From Paractinoplanes atraurantiacus (GTDB taxonomy: Bacteria > Actinomycetota > Actinomycetes > Mycobacteriales > Micromonosporaceae), in NCBI RefSeq assembly GCF_900215205.1, contig NZ_OBDY01000005.1, positions 336,912-400,911 on the forward strand: a DNA stretch of 64,000 nt. The letters are read 5' to 3'. The position numbers were made by a program, and so were the translations under genes. The notes under the pieces were generated by a model. The model was not told the DNA's origin. It worked only from the letters and a program-made list of their open reading frames with translations, and did not search any database. The first letter of the stretch is position 1; each line of letters begins with the position of its first letter. Positions 32,900 through 41,570 of the stretch are shown here, in pieces.

Positions 32900-34768
32900 A
32901 TGTCTTTTCCCGAGGGATCTCTCATCATCGGCGACGGGCCCGAGGTCTACTACGTCCAGAACGGCACCCGGCGCTGGGTACCCGACCCGCTCACCCTTCA
33001 GGCCGTGGACCCGCGGAGCTGGGGCGCGGTGCAGCGGGTGCCGCAGGCCGACCTGCTGGCCGTGCCCGCCGGCGTGCCCCTACCGGCGTTGAACGACGGC
33101 AGCCTCTCCATCTGCCCGGGCGGGCCATCCTATTTCGCCCGAGGTGGGCAGTTCCATCTCGTGCCGGACGCCGAGACGCTGGCCTCGCTGCCCCGCGACC
33201 ACGTCGCGTCCACCCTCACCGACGACTTCGTGCTGCTCAAGGCGGCCATCGGCGACCCGCTGCCGAGCGTCACCGACACCAGCGCCAGTGTCGCCGCCAT
33301 CGACGCCTACATCCGGTCGCTGGCCCCGCTGCCGTACGAGCCCGACTCGGACACGCCCGGTCCCCTCGTCAAGCGGCCCGGCGTCACCGAGGTCGACGGC
33401 GTCGACGTGGAGGTCACCGAGCAGCGCGTACGGATGAGCCGGCAGGTCTCCGACTTCGTGGAGATCAGCCCGATCCCGGACGTCATGTACGCCGGGTCGG
33501 CCGTCGCCGGAGTCTCGGTGCCGGGCGGGGCGCTGGCCCCGATCGCGCTGACCCGGGCGCCGGGGCAGATCACCGTCACCACCGATCTGACCCTGCCCGC
33601 CGTGCGCTCGCAGTCGAAGCGGCTGGAGCGGCCGGACCTGCCGAGCTACGTCGACGCGCTCAACGAGCTCCTCGACGAGCTCAAGCCGACCGACAGCGCG
33701 GCCGCCATGTCGTACCGGCTGGAAAAGATCAACACGCTCGAGCAGGGCATGGTCAGCTTCGGCCTCAACCTCAAGGGCTCCGGCTGGAACGTCGACGCCA
33801 AGGCCTCGCTGAACGGCAACCTGACCCACAGCACCGTGTTCGGGATGTTCTCGCAGGCGTACTACCAGGTGGCGTTCACGCCCGAGGGCTCGCCGCCGCA
33901 GTTCTTCGCCGACGATGTCACCCTCGACGAGGTCAAGGCGTACGCCGGGCCGAACAACCCGCCGTGCTACCTGTCCTCGGTGACCTACGGCCGGATGGTG
34001 ATCCTGCTGGTCGACGGCGAGGCGAGCAGCCTGGAGATCAAGGCGGCGCTGTCCGGTGCGTGGACGGCCGCCGTGAGCGGGGCGGCCAGCCTCTCCGCCG
34101 AGTACAAGAACACGCTGGCCCGCAGCTCGGTGACGGCGGTGGTGATCGGCGGATCGTCCGGTGCGGCCGGCGACATCATCGAGGACCCGGCCAACAACCT
34201 GCTCGGCTGGGTCAAGAAGCAGCTGACGATCACCGCCGATCTGCCGGTCACGCCGATCCAGTACACGGTGCGCTACATGGCCGCGCCGCACCACCTGGTG
34301 AAGGTCAGCCGCACCACCGACCCGGTGCGCATCGTCGACGCCAACGTCTACGGCGGGCGCGAGGCCGCCTGGTCGGGCGCGGTGGGCGAGGGGCCGGGCT
34401 GCGGTCCGGTCGGCACCGGCCTGCGGATGAACCGCGGCGACGACGTCACCGTGACGGCCACCGGCTCCATCTGGGCCGGCTGGGTCTTCATCGGCCGCAA
34501 CGGCCCCGAGGGCCTCGACGGGCCGCCCAAGCCCTGGTATCCGCTACCCGACGGCGACGGGGTCCGCGGCTCGATGCTGATCGGCGGATTCGACAACACC
34601 AACTGGTTCCCGGTCGGCGGGGGCCGCCGCTTCACCGTTCCGGCCGAGCGCGAGGACGGCGAGCTCTGGTTCCGCCTCAACGACGACAACATGACCAACG
34701 GCAACGGCCGGTTCGACATCAACGTGAGCCTGCGCCGCCGCATGCCCGTCATCAACGCGGCAGGCTGA
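32900..34768 (+). CDS. CDC-family pore-forming protein fused to a LecA-like lectin domain
   Basis: 622 residues; ATG at 32900 with AAGGAG 6 bases upstream. Two tandem modules of about 57 residues open the protein (GSLIIGDGPEVYYVQNGTRR and GSLSICPGGPSYFARGGQFH). Residues about 115-480 follow thiol-activated cytolysins from end to end: ISPIPDVMYAGSA, ITVTTDLTLP, FSQAYYQVAFTPEG, the signature CYLSSVTYGR (356-365), VTAVVIGGSSGAAGD and ITADLPVTPIQYTVRY. The usual membrane-binding domain 4 with its Trp-rich undecapeptide is absent. Instead, about 484-615 resemble the PA-IL/LecA galactose lectin (RGDDVTVTATGSIWAGWVFI ... LWFRLNDDNMTNGNGRFDIN). No signal peptide is visible. Predicted role: a lectin-targeted oligomeric pore; target cell and release route unknown. 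Confidence 0.85.
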   Translation: MSFPEGSLIIGDGPEVYYVQNGTRRWVPDPLTLQAVDPRSWGAVQRVPQADLLAVPAGVPLPALNDGSLSICPGGPSYFARGGQFHLVPDAETLASLPRDHVASTLTDDFVLLKAAIGDPLPSVTDTSASVAAIDAYIRSLAPLPYEPDSDTPGPLVKRPGVTEVDGVDVEVTEQRVRMSRQVSDFVEISPIPDVMYAGSAVAGVSVPGGALAPIALTRAPGQITVTTDLTLPAVRSQSKRLERPDLPSYVDALNELLDELKPTDSAAAMSYRLEKINTLEQGMVSFGLNLKGSGWNVDAKASLNGNLTHSTVFGMFSQAYYQVAFTPEGSPPQFFADDVTLDEVKAYAGPNNPPCYLSSVTYGRMVILLVDGEASSLEIKAALSGAWTAAVSGAASLSAEYKNTLARSSVTAVVIGGSSGAAGDIIEDPANNLLGWVKKQLTITADLPVTPIQYTVRYMAAPHHLVKVSRTTDPVRIVDANVYGGREAAWSGAVGEGPGCGPVGTGLRMNRGDDVTVTATGSIWAGWVFIGRNGPEGLDGPPKPWYPLPDGDGVRGSMLIGGFDNTNWFPVGGGRRFTVPAEREDGELWFRLNDDNMTNGNGRFDINVSLRRRMPVINAAG

Positions 34769-34816
34769 GGACGGCGAAACCTCAAGTTCTCCGGTGGGCT
34801 CCCGACCTAGGAGACC

Positions 34817-37108
34817 GTGCCAAAAAGCGGGTCGATGATGCTCGGCGCGGCGCTGTTCGCGTTCAGCGCCGGCTGGTTCCTGATCGGGCTGGGCCATGTC
34901 TGGGCCCACCCGATCGTGGGCTGGGCGGCGCTGCCGGTCATGGCGGCGCTGGCCGCCCGGTCCTGCCTGCGGGTGGGACGGCGGACCGACCTGACCGGCC
35001 CGGCCCGCGCCTTCTGGCGGCGGATCGGGCTGGCCTGCGCCGTGTTCACGGCCGGGCTCGTCAGCAACGCGGTCGACGCCACCACCGGGCCGGACGCGCC
35101 GTCCCGCTACGTCAGCCCGCTCACCTCCGTACTGCTGCTCGGCCTGTTGTTCTTCGCCCTGGCCGCGATGTTCCGGCTCACCTCGTGGCACCGCACACGC
35201 CCGGAATGGTTCCGGTTCGGCGTCGACGCGGTCATCGTCCTGATCACCGTGGGCGTGCTCTTCTGGCACTACTCGCTGCGCCACATGTGGGCCGACAGCG
35301 ACAACGGGTCGTCGGCGCTGCCCTTCGTCGCCGTCGTCCTGCTCGTGCTCATCTCGGCGCTGGCCATGATCAAGCTGTCCTTCGCCGGCTCCGGGCATCT
35401 CGACCGGATGTCGCTGAGCATCATCACCGTCGGTGTGGCGCTCGCCGCGGCCAGCGGCAGCCTGGCGCCCCACCTGCGGGACCGCCCCTATCTGTCCGGG
35501 ACCATGCTGGCCGCCGCCGTGGTCGCGCTGACCGCCCAGCTCGCGGCCGAACGGCAGCGCCGCGCGCCGGCGCCGGGCCCGAAGGACCGCACGTCGGCCC
35601 GCCGCTTCACCGTGCTGCCCTACGCGGCCCTCGCGGCCATCGACGTCACCCTGCTCGCCACGGCCGCCACCACCGGCGGCGAGCTGCTCCTGCTGGCCGT
35701 CTGCACGGTGGTGCTGGGCGGGCTCGTGGCGTCGCGCCAGGTGTCGGCGCTGCGCGAGAACACCCGGCTGCTCGACACGGTCGACGCCCACCTGCGGCAG
35801 CTGCGTGACTATCAGGAGAAGCTCGACCACGAGGTGACCCACGACCCGCTGACCGGCATGCCGAACCGGACCCTGTTCACCTCGGCCCTCGCCGCGGGCG
35901 GCTCGTTCCACGTGGCGCTGCTGGACATCGACGACTTCAAGGTGATCAACGACCGGCTCGGCCACAGCACCGGCGACCAGATGCTGCGGACCATCGGGGA
36001 CCGGCTGTCGGCCGCGATCGGGCCGGGCGACGTGGCGGCCCGGCTCGGCGGCGACGAGTTCACCGTGCTGCTGACCGGCCGGACCCACGACGAGGCCGAA
36101 AATCTACTGACGGAACTGCTTGATGTCGTACGCCAACCTCTGGTCGTCGGCCGTTTCGAGATGACCCCGCGGGTCAGCATGGGTGCGACGGCCGCCGTCG
36201 ACGGCGACACCCCGGAGGAGCTGCTGCGCCGCGGCGACGTGGCGATGTACGCGGCCAAGAGCGCCGGTGGCGACCGCCGAACCTGGTTCGACCCGCTGAT
36301 GGACGAGCTGGCCGCCACCGAGGCCGTGCTCGGCGCTCAACTGCAGCAGGCGGTCGGCCGGGACGAGCTGTTCATGCTCTACCAGCCCATCGTCGAGCTG
36401 CCGGACGGCCGGTTCGCCGGCGTCGAGGCGCTGGTGCGCTGGCGGCACCCCGAGCACGGGCTGGTCTCGCCGGGCGTCTTCATCCCGCTGGCCGAGCGCA
36501 CCGGCTCCATCGTCGAGGTCGGCCGGTGGGTGCTGGAACAGGTGGTGCGGCAGGCGGCGGCCTGGCAACGGGAGTACGGCGAGCGCGCGCCGGCCAAGGT
36601 GAGCTTCAACATCTCGGCCCGCCAGCTCCAGGAGCCGGGCTTCGCCGGGGAGGTGGCGGCGCTGCTGGCCCGCGAAGGTGTGGACCCGGCCCGGCTGGTG
36701 GCCGAGGTGACCGAGACGGCGGTGCTCGGCACCGGGACCGCGCTGGACACGGTGAAGGCACTCAACGCCCTCGGGCTGCGGATCGCGCTGGACGACTTCG
36801 GCACCGGGGCGTCGTCGCTGAGCCTGCTGGTCGACTGCCCCGCACAGATCCTCAAGGTCGACAAATCGTTCGTCGACGGGGTGACCACGGCCAGCCCGCA
36901 GGCGGTGATCGTGGACAACCTCATCCGGATCACCGGGGGCCTGCGGCTCGAGGCCGTGGCCGAGGGCGTCGAGACGGCCGAGCAGGCGGCTCGGCTGCAC
37001 CAGCTCGGCTACCGGCTGGCGCAGGGCTTCCACTTCGCCCGGCCGATGCCGGGCGAGGACGTGGCCCTGCTCTTCGAGACGGCCGAGGTCAGCCGCTCTG
37101 TTTCATAG
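34817..37108 (+). CDS. membrane GGDEF-EAL cyclic-di-GMP enzyme
   Basis: 763 residues from the GTG at 34817 (TAGGAGA just upstream; ATG at 34835 is an alternative). About eight membrane helices occupy residues 1-300. The GGDEF domain has an intact RLGGDEF active site, and the EAL domain is intact at GVEALVRWRHPEHG (EAL 537-539), FNISARQLQ, DDFGTGASSLSLL and KSFVDG. Both synthesis and hydrolysis of c-di-GMP are possible; which dominates cannot be told. A PilZ effector is encoded 4.5 kb downstream. Single-gene unit by spacing. Confidence 0.92.
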   Translation: MPKSGSMMLGAALFAFSAGWFLIGLGHVWAHPIVGWAALPVMAALAARSCLRVGRRTDLTGPARAFWRRIGLACAVFTAGLVSNAVDATTGPDAPSRYVSPLTSVLLLGLLFFALAAMFRLTSWHRTRPEWFRFGVDAVIVLITVGVLFWHYSLRHMWADSDNGSSALPFVAVVLLVLISALAMIKLSFAGSGHLDRMSLSIITVGVALAAASGSLAPHLRDRPYLSGTMLAAAVVALTAQLAAERQRRAPAPGPKDRTSARRFTVLPYAALAAIDVTLLATAATTGGELLLLAVCTVVLGGLVASRQVSALRENTRLLDTVDAHLRQLRDYQEKLDHEVTHDPLTGMPNRTLFTSALAAGGSFHVALLDIDDFKVINDRLGHSTGDQMLRTIGDRLSAAIGPGDVAARLGGDEFTVLLTGRTHDEAENLLTELLDVVRQPLVVGRFEMTPRVSMGATAAVDGDTPEELLRRGDVAMYAAKSAGGDRRTWFDPLMDELAATEAVLGAQLQQAVGRDELFMLYQPIVELPDGRFAGVEALVRWRHPEHGLVSPGVFIPLAERTGSIVEVGRWVLEQVVRQAAAWQREYGERAPAKVSFNISARQLQEPGFAGEVAALLAREGVDPARLVAEVTETAVLGTGTALDTVKALNALGLRIALDDFGTGASSLSLLVDCPAQILKVDKSFVDGVTTASPQAVIVDNLIRITGGLRLEAVAEGVETAEQAARLHQLGYRLAQGFHFARPMPGEDVALLFETAEVSRSVS

Positions 37109-37135
37109 CGCCGCCGGGTTACATTGCCGAGCGAG

Positions 37136-38431
37136 ATGACTCTGATCGACCTCGGCGACACCACCGAGGCGGCGCCGCCGGCGGCCGCCCCGGTGAACCT
37201 GTCGCGCCTACGGCGGCTGGTGCTGGCCGGATTGTCCGTGCTGGGCGTGCTGGTGGCGGGTGCGTCGGCGGCGCCCACGCCGTCGCCGGTGCGGACGCTC
37301 TGGACGACGGCGTTCCGGTCGGGCGACACCATGGCGGTGGACGACGGGACGGTCTACGTGCATCGCGGCGACGACTCCGGTCCGACCGCGGTGACCGCCT
37401 ACGACCTGGCCACCGGCCGGTCCCGGTGGTCGGGGCCGGCCGGCGCCGGTCCGGCCGACCGCAGCGTCAACCCGGTCGGTGACGTGCTGCTGGTGCCCAC
37501 CTCGTTGTTCGCGCCGGGAACAACCACGGCGGGCCCGGGTGTGATCGTGCTCGACGCGGCCACCGGCGCGGAGCTCTGGCGGTCGTACGGCGATGCCGTG
37601 CCCTCGGCGGCAACCGGCGACGTGCTGCTCGCCGAGACCGGTCAGAACGGCATCACCACGGCGCTGCGCCTGGTCCGGCTGCGCGACGGGCACGAGGTGT
37701 GGAGACACTCGGTCCCGCCGGCCGAGGAATGGACGACGGTCACCGAGAACGGCCGGCCGTCGGCGATCGTCGCCGTGACCGGCCAGGGCGACGCCACCGT
37801 CTACCGCTACGCGGACGGCACGGTGCTGCACCGCGACCGGATCCCCTGGAACGGCGTGTACTCGGCCGGCCTCGCCCCCGCCGGCCCGCACCTGATCGTG
37901 GTCCGGACGGCCTCCGCACAGACCGTGGCCACCGTCTACAGTCCGGGCGACCTGCGGCCGCTCTGGCGGACCGGCGAGCTGATCGGCTCGGTCGCCGGAT
38001 GCGGCCCGCTGATCTGCGCGGCCGGCGTCCGCGGCGTGGCCGCCTACGACGCCGGCACCGGCCGGGAGATCTGGCGGCGCGACGACGTGAACTACGCCTG
38101 GGACCTCGGCGCCGGGCGCCTGCTGCTCTCGGCCGACGACGTCACCTCGATGGTGCTGGCCGACACCGCCACGGGCCGGACCATCGGCGGGCCGTACGAC
38201 GCGCGAACCTCGTTGCTGAGCGGCGCGACCGGCTCGATGCTCCTGCTGCGCGCGGCCGCGACACCGGACGGCCGGACCGCTGTGGCCCGGCTCGACCTGG
38301 CCACCGGGCGGCAGACCGTGCTCGGCACCGTCGTCCTGCCCGCCGCCGACGACTGCCGCGGAGCGCCCGGCCACCTGCTCTGCACGAGCGCGAACACTTT
38401 GACGGTCACCGCGGTCGGCTTACCCTCCTGA
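37136..38431 (+). CDS. membrane-anchored PQQ-like beta-propeller protein
   Basis: 431 residues from the ATG at 37136. An N-terminal cytosolic tail and one helix (LVLAGLSVLGVLVAGASAAP) anchor an extracytoplasmic propeller made of PQQ-type repeats: VTAYDLATGRSRW, VIVLDAATGAELWRSYG, VRLRDGHEVWRHS, VAAYDAGTGREIWRRDD. Catalytic residues of PQQ dehydrogenases are not evident, so a scaffold or sensor role is more likely than oxidoreduction. Precedes the fmdB-like gene by 17 bp on the same strand. Confidence 0.78.
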   Translation: MTLIDLGDTTEAAPPAAAPVNLSRLRRLVLAGLSVLGVLVAGASAAPTPSPVRTLWTTAFRSGDTMAVDDGTVYVHRGDDSGPTAVTAYDLATGRSRWSGPAGAGPADRSVNPVGDVLLVPTSLFAPGTTTAGPGVIVLDAATGAELWRSYGDAVPSAATGDVLLAETGQNGITTALRLVRLRDGHEVWRHSVPPAEEWTTVTENGRPSAIVAVTGQGDATVYRYADGTVLHRDRIPWNGVYSAGLAPAGPHLIVVRTASAQTVATVYSPGDLRPLWRTGELIGSVAGCGPLICAAGVRGVAAYDAGTGREIWRRDDVNYAWDLGAGRLLLSADDVTSMVLADTATGRTIGGPYDARTSLLSGATGSMLLLRAAATPDGRTAVARLDLATGRQTVLGTVVLPAADDCRGAPGHLLCTSANTLTVTAVGLPS

Positions 38432-38448
38432 GAGGAGGTGGGCGACTG

Positions 38449-38673
38449 ATGGTCATCTATCAGTTCCACTGTGAACGCCACGGACCGGCCGACATCGAGG
38501 CGCCGCTCGGGCAGGCGCCGGAAAAACACCCCTGCCCCGAGTGCGGCGACGATTGCCGGCGTGTCTGGTCGGCCGCGCTTCTCGGTCGGCGCGTCCAGGC
38601 CGCGTACAAACGGGAAATTGACCGAATCGAGCGAACAAGGGCGGAACCCACTGTCGTCAACCGGTTGCCGTAG
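38449..38673 (+). CDS. fmdB: FmdB-like zinc-ribbon protein
   Basis: 74 residues; ATG at 38449 with AGGAGG upstream. The start MVIYQFHCERHG and the CPECGDDCRRVW motif give a zinc-ribbon of the FmdB type. In methylotrophs FmdB is encoded with formamidase FmdA and was proposed to regulate it. The formamidase-like gene follows 9 bp downstream, which supports the call. The N-terminal half has a single Cys and a His where family members usually carry two Cys. Confidence 0.75.
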   Translation: MVIYQFHCERHGPADIEAPLGQAPEKHPCPECGDDCRRVWSAALLGRRVQAAYKREIDRIERTRAEPTVVNRLP

Positions 38674-38682
38674 GAGGCTCGC

Positions 38683-39936
38683 ATGCCGGAACTAGTGTTT
38701 CCCCTCGACTCCACCAAGCGATTCACCGATCAGGCGCTGATCGGGCACAACCGCTGGCATCCCGAGATTCCCGCCGCCGTCCGGGTCAGGCCGGGCGACA
38801 GCTTCCGCGTCCACTGCCGCGAATGGTTCGACGGCGCCATCCACAACGACGACTCGGCCGACGACATCAGGGACGCGCCATTGTCGACGGTGCATGTGCT
38901 GAGCGGCCCGATAGCGGTCGAGGGAGCCGAGCCGGGCGACCTGTTGGTGGTCGACATTCTCGACGTGGGCCCGATCCCGCAGGAGGATTCGGGGCCGCTG
39001 GCCGGCCAGGGCTGGGGCTATACCGGAATCTTCGCCACCCAGAACGGCGGCGGATTCCTGACCGAGCAGTTCCCCGACGCGTACAAGGTAATTTGGGATT
39101 TCGCCGGGCAGACCGCGACCTCGCGCCACATTCCGAACGTCTCCTTCACCGGCATCGTGCATCCGGGATTGATGGGTACGGCCCCATCGGCCGGCCTGCT
39201 CCAGAAATGGAACCAGCGCGAAGGCGCGCTGATAGCCACCGACCCCAACCGGGTGCCGCCGCTGGCACTGCCCCCGGAACCGAACGACGCCGTGCTGGGC
39301 AGCCTCCCGAGCAGCGAATACGCGCGGGTGGCGGCCGAGGCGGCGAGGACCGCCCCGCCGCGGGAGAACGGCGGCAACCAGGACATCAAAAACTTCTCGA
39401 AAGGCACGCGCGTCTTCTACCCGGTCTTCGTCCCCGGCGCGAACCTTTCGGTCGGCGACCTGCACTTCTCCCAAGGCGACGGCGAGATAACGTTCTGCGG
39501 CGCGATCGAGATGGGCGGCTTCATCGATCTGCGGGTCGAGGTGCTGAAAAACGGCATGACGACGTACGGGGTCACGGAGAACGCGATTTTCATGCCGGGC
39601 AACGTGGAACCGCGCTACAGCGAATGGCTGGCCTTCTCCGGCACATCGGTGACGCTGGACGGCGAACAGCGCTACCTGGACTCGCACCTGTCGTACCAGA
39701 GGGCCTGCCTGCACGCGATCGATTATTTGACGACGTTCGGCTACACCCCCGAACAGGCCTACATGATTTTGGGCGCCGCCCCGATCGAGGGCCGCCTGTC
39801 CGGCGTCGTGGACATCCCGAACGCGTGCGCCACGGTCTACCTGCCCACCGCCATCTTCGACTTCGACATCCGCCCGTCCGCCAACGGCCCGGCCCGCATC
39901 AACCCGGGCCAGGGCGTCCCGCGCTCCTCGTTCTGA
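38683..39936 (+). CDS. fmdA: formamidase/acetamidase
   Basis: 417 residues; ATG at 38683 with TAGGAGG 6 bases upstream. Typical FmdA sequence: HNRWHPEIPAAVRVRPGD, FDGAIHNDDSADDI, LSGPIAVEGAEPGDLLVVDI, FTGIVHPGLMGTAPS and GDLHFSQGDGEITFCGAIEM are strongly conserved family blocks. It hydrolyses formamide (or short amides) to ammonia and the carboxylate in the cytosol. Together with the fmdB-like gene it is a nitrogen-scavenging unit. Length matches the family. Confidence 0.93.
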   Translation: MPELVFPLDSTKRFTDQALIGHNRWHPEIPAAVRVRPGDSFRVHCREWFDGAIHNDDSADDIRDAPLSTVHVLSGPIAVEGAEPGDLLVVDILDVGPIPQEDSGPLAGQGWGYTGIFATQNGGGFLTEQFPDAYKVIWDFAGQTATSRHIPNVSFTGIVHPGLMGTAPSAGLLQKWNQREGALIATDPNRVPPLALPPEPNDAVLGSLPSSEYARVAAEAARTAPPRENGGNQDIKNFSKGTRVFYPVFVPGANLSVGDLHFSQGDGEITFCGAIEMGGFIDLRVEVLKNGMTTYGVTENAIFMPGNVEPRYSEWLAFSGTSVTLDGEQRYLDSHLSYQRACLHAIDYLTTFGYTPEQAYMILGAAPIEGRLSGVVDIPNACATVYLPTAIFDFDIRPSANGPARINPGQGVPRSSF

Positions 39937-40020
39937 TTCTCAGCGGCAGTCCGAGATCCGGCAGCCGGAAGCGGTCAGCCGCCCTATCGTGACGCCACAC
40001 CACGGGGAAGGGGAACCACC

Positions 40021-40146
40021 ATGACCATGCCGTCGCTGTTCCTGAGACTGGCTGTCCTGGCCGCGGTCATCGCGCTCGTCGCGCTGTACCTCCTGGCCGA
40101 TCCCACCGCCGATCCCGCAATGGCAACAAAAATCTACGTCGGCTGA
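40021..40146 (+). CDS. 41-residue membrane peptide
   Basis: ATG ACC ATG at 40021 follows GGGGAAGGGGAA. The peptide MTMPSLFLRLAVLAAVIALV continues LALY... into one hydrophobic helix and a short polar tail ending KIYVG. It lies 84 bp after the formamidase gene on the same strand, with a good ribosome site, and could belong to that operon. Small single-helix peptides often accompany transporters or membrane enzymes; no role can be assigned. Confidence 0.55.
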   Translation: MTMPSLFLRLAVLAAVIALVALYLLADPTADPAMATKIYVG

Positions 40147-40170
40147 GATCCCGCCCGCCGGGGCGTGCCT

Positions 40171-40602
40171 TCACTTCCCGGCGGGCGGCGCCTCGTCATG
40201 GAGCGAGTGCGGGCCAGATCGTGTAGGTGGTGCTGTCGTGGGGTCGCCCTCGCCCTCCCATTTGTGCAGGCGGGCGCCGTTGGTGAACTTCATCTTGTAG
40301 TAGCTGTAGTCCATGCTGCCGTCGTCGCCGCGCAGTTGGTCCCCGGAGTCGAAGTCGACGCCGGTGTAGGCCTTCGCCTGGGCCAGGCCCAGGTTGAACG
40401 ACCCGCTCCGCTCGACGGTGTCACCCGTCGTGGCGTCGGTGACCACGATCGTCGAGTCCACGGCCGGATCGGCGGTGAGGGTGACGACGTTCTTGTCGAT
40501 GACCTCGTCGAACTTGCCGTTCATGGCGACGCGCACCTTGTGCCCCGACGCGAAGCGGAAGACGGACGCCTTCGTCCGGCCGCCGAGCTGCTGTCGCACC
40601 AC
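40171..40602 (-). pseudogene. C-terminal part of a split secreted protein
   Basis: 143 codons from a GTG at 40602. In-frame sequence with good coding bias extends upstream (LRKESLRRANSTFLVVRQQL), so the apparent start is inside a longer reading frame. The domain is beta-rich (KVRVAMNGKFDEVIDKNVVT; DSTIVVTDATTGDTVERSGS) and unassigned. It has no ribosome site. It probably joins the signal-peptide fragment at 40626-40808 in another frame. Confidence 0.5.
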
Positions 40603-40625
40603 GAGGAAGGTGGAGTTCGCCCTCC

Positions 40626-40808
40626 TCAGGCTTTCCTTCCGCAGTTGAGCACCTTGATCACCACCGGCGCGAACGGACTCTGCAGCGCGGCGTCAACACT
40701 GCCGTTGCCCTCCGCGGACATACAGGCCGACGTGCCGCCTCCCAGCGCGACGGCGGTCACCACACCCACGATCCGCCTCACCAAGTGATTCACGACCGCC
40801 ACTATCAC
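40626..40808 (-). pseudogene. N-terminal signal-peptide part of the split secreted protein
   Basis: 60 codons: a hydrophobic leader with lipobox-like GGGTSAC (VRRIVGVVTAVALGGGTSAC), then MSAEGNGSVDAALQSPFAPV and an abrupt stop. Immediately downstream the coding bias moves to another frame that continues into 40171-40602. A single-base indel around 40630-40660 would explain both fragments. Together they would encode a lipoprotein of about 205 residues. Confidence 0.5.
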
Positions 40809-40911
40809 ACCGCGGGCGAACGCCCCCCATCCCTTGAGCAGGCCTCCACCGAGGGCTCCTCGACCAGCACGAGAACCCGATCAACCGACCCGATCTGCGT
40901 CGGCCGCCCGG

Positions 40912-41293
40912 TCAGCGGCCGGTTGGCCGCGGAACGGCCACCACCGTGACGAGCTGATCGAGTCCGACGAAGTCGCCAGGATTGGTGGTGTAGAGCGGAA
41001 GCCGGTGAGCGGCCGCAACGGAAGCGATCATCAAGTCCGCGACACGCCGACGAGGCGTCCGCCCGACGGCCAGGACGGCGGCACACACCAGGCCGTAGGT
41101 CCGGGCCGCCTCGGCATCGAAGGGCAGCGGGTCGAAAGTCGCCTCGGTGTGCTGAAGGACGCTGGTCCGCCTGGCTCGCCGGGATCGTCGGCGTGATGTG
41201 GACCGGCGGACAACTCGGCCAGAGTCACTGCGCTGGGGACGTCCGGTCGGCTAACTGGGCGGGATCAAGTGTCGATCCCGCCGCACGTGGCAT
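40912..41293 (-). pseudogene. vapC: degraded VapC-type PIN toxin
   Basis: The ATG at 41293 overlaps the antitoxin stop (TGATG), the classic vapBC arrangement. Pieces of a PIN-domain toxin follow in different frames: AVTLAELSAGPHHADDP, then HTEATFDPLPFDAEAARTYG, then LMIASVAAAHRLPLYTTNPG. At least two indels separate them and the N-terminal catalytic DTS region is gone (MPRAAGSTLDPAQ). The toxin is therefore inactive. Confidence 0.75.
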
Positions 41294-41562
41294 CACCACT
41301 CACGGTCGGACGGATCCTGTTCGACGGCGGCGTCAAGGTCAGCGCGCAGCCGGTCACGGTCGACGACCGCAGTGGCTGCGAACGTTGCCATCACTTGCTC
41401 ACGGGGCACGTAGGTTGGCCGCCGAAGCGGGATCAGGCGAACGATCGGAGTTCCGTTTCGCGTGATCGTGTAGGACTCGCCTCGCTCGAGCCCGCGCATG
41501 ACCGCGCCGGAGTCGTTACGAAGATCGCGCTGAGTGATCTCGTGGCGCATCGGATCAGCCAT
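41293..41562 (-). CDS. vapB: Phd/VapB-type antitoxin
   Basis: 89 residues, MADPMRHEITQRDLRNDSGA ... a Phd/YefM-type N-terminus with VMRGLERGESYTITRNGTPI VRLIPL, the hallmark of the prevent-host-death family. The C-terminal part (LRADLDAAVEQDPSDREW) would wrap the toxin. The open frame is intact while its cognate toxin gene is broken, so it may persist as a DNA-binding remnant. Confidence 0.82.
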   Translation of the reverse strand: MADPMRHEITQRDLRNDSGAVMRGLERGESYTITRNGTPIVRLIPLRRPTYVPREQVMATFAATAVVDRDRLRADLDAAVEQDPSDREW

Positions 41563-41570
41563 AAGGCAGC

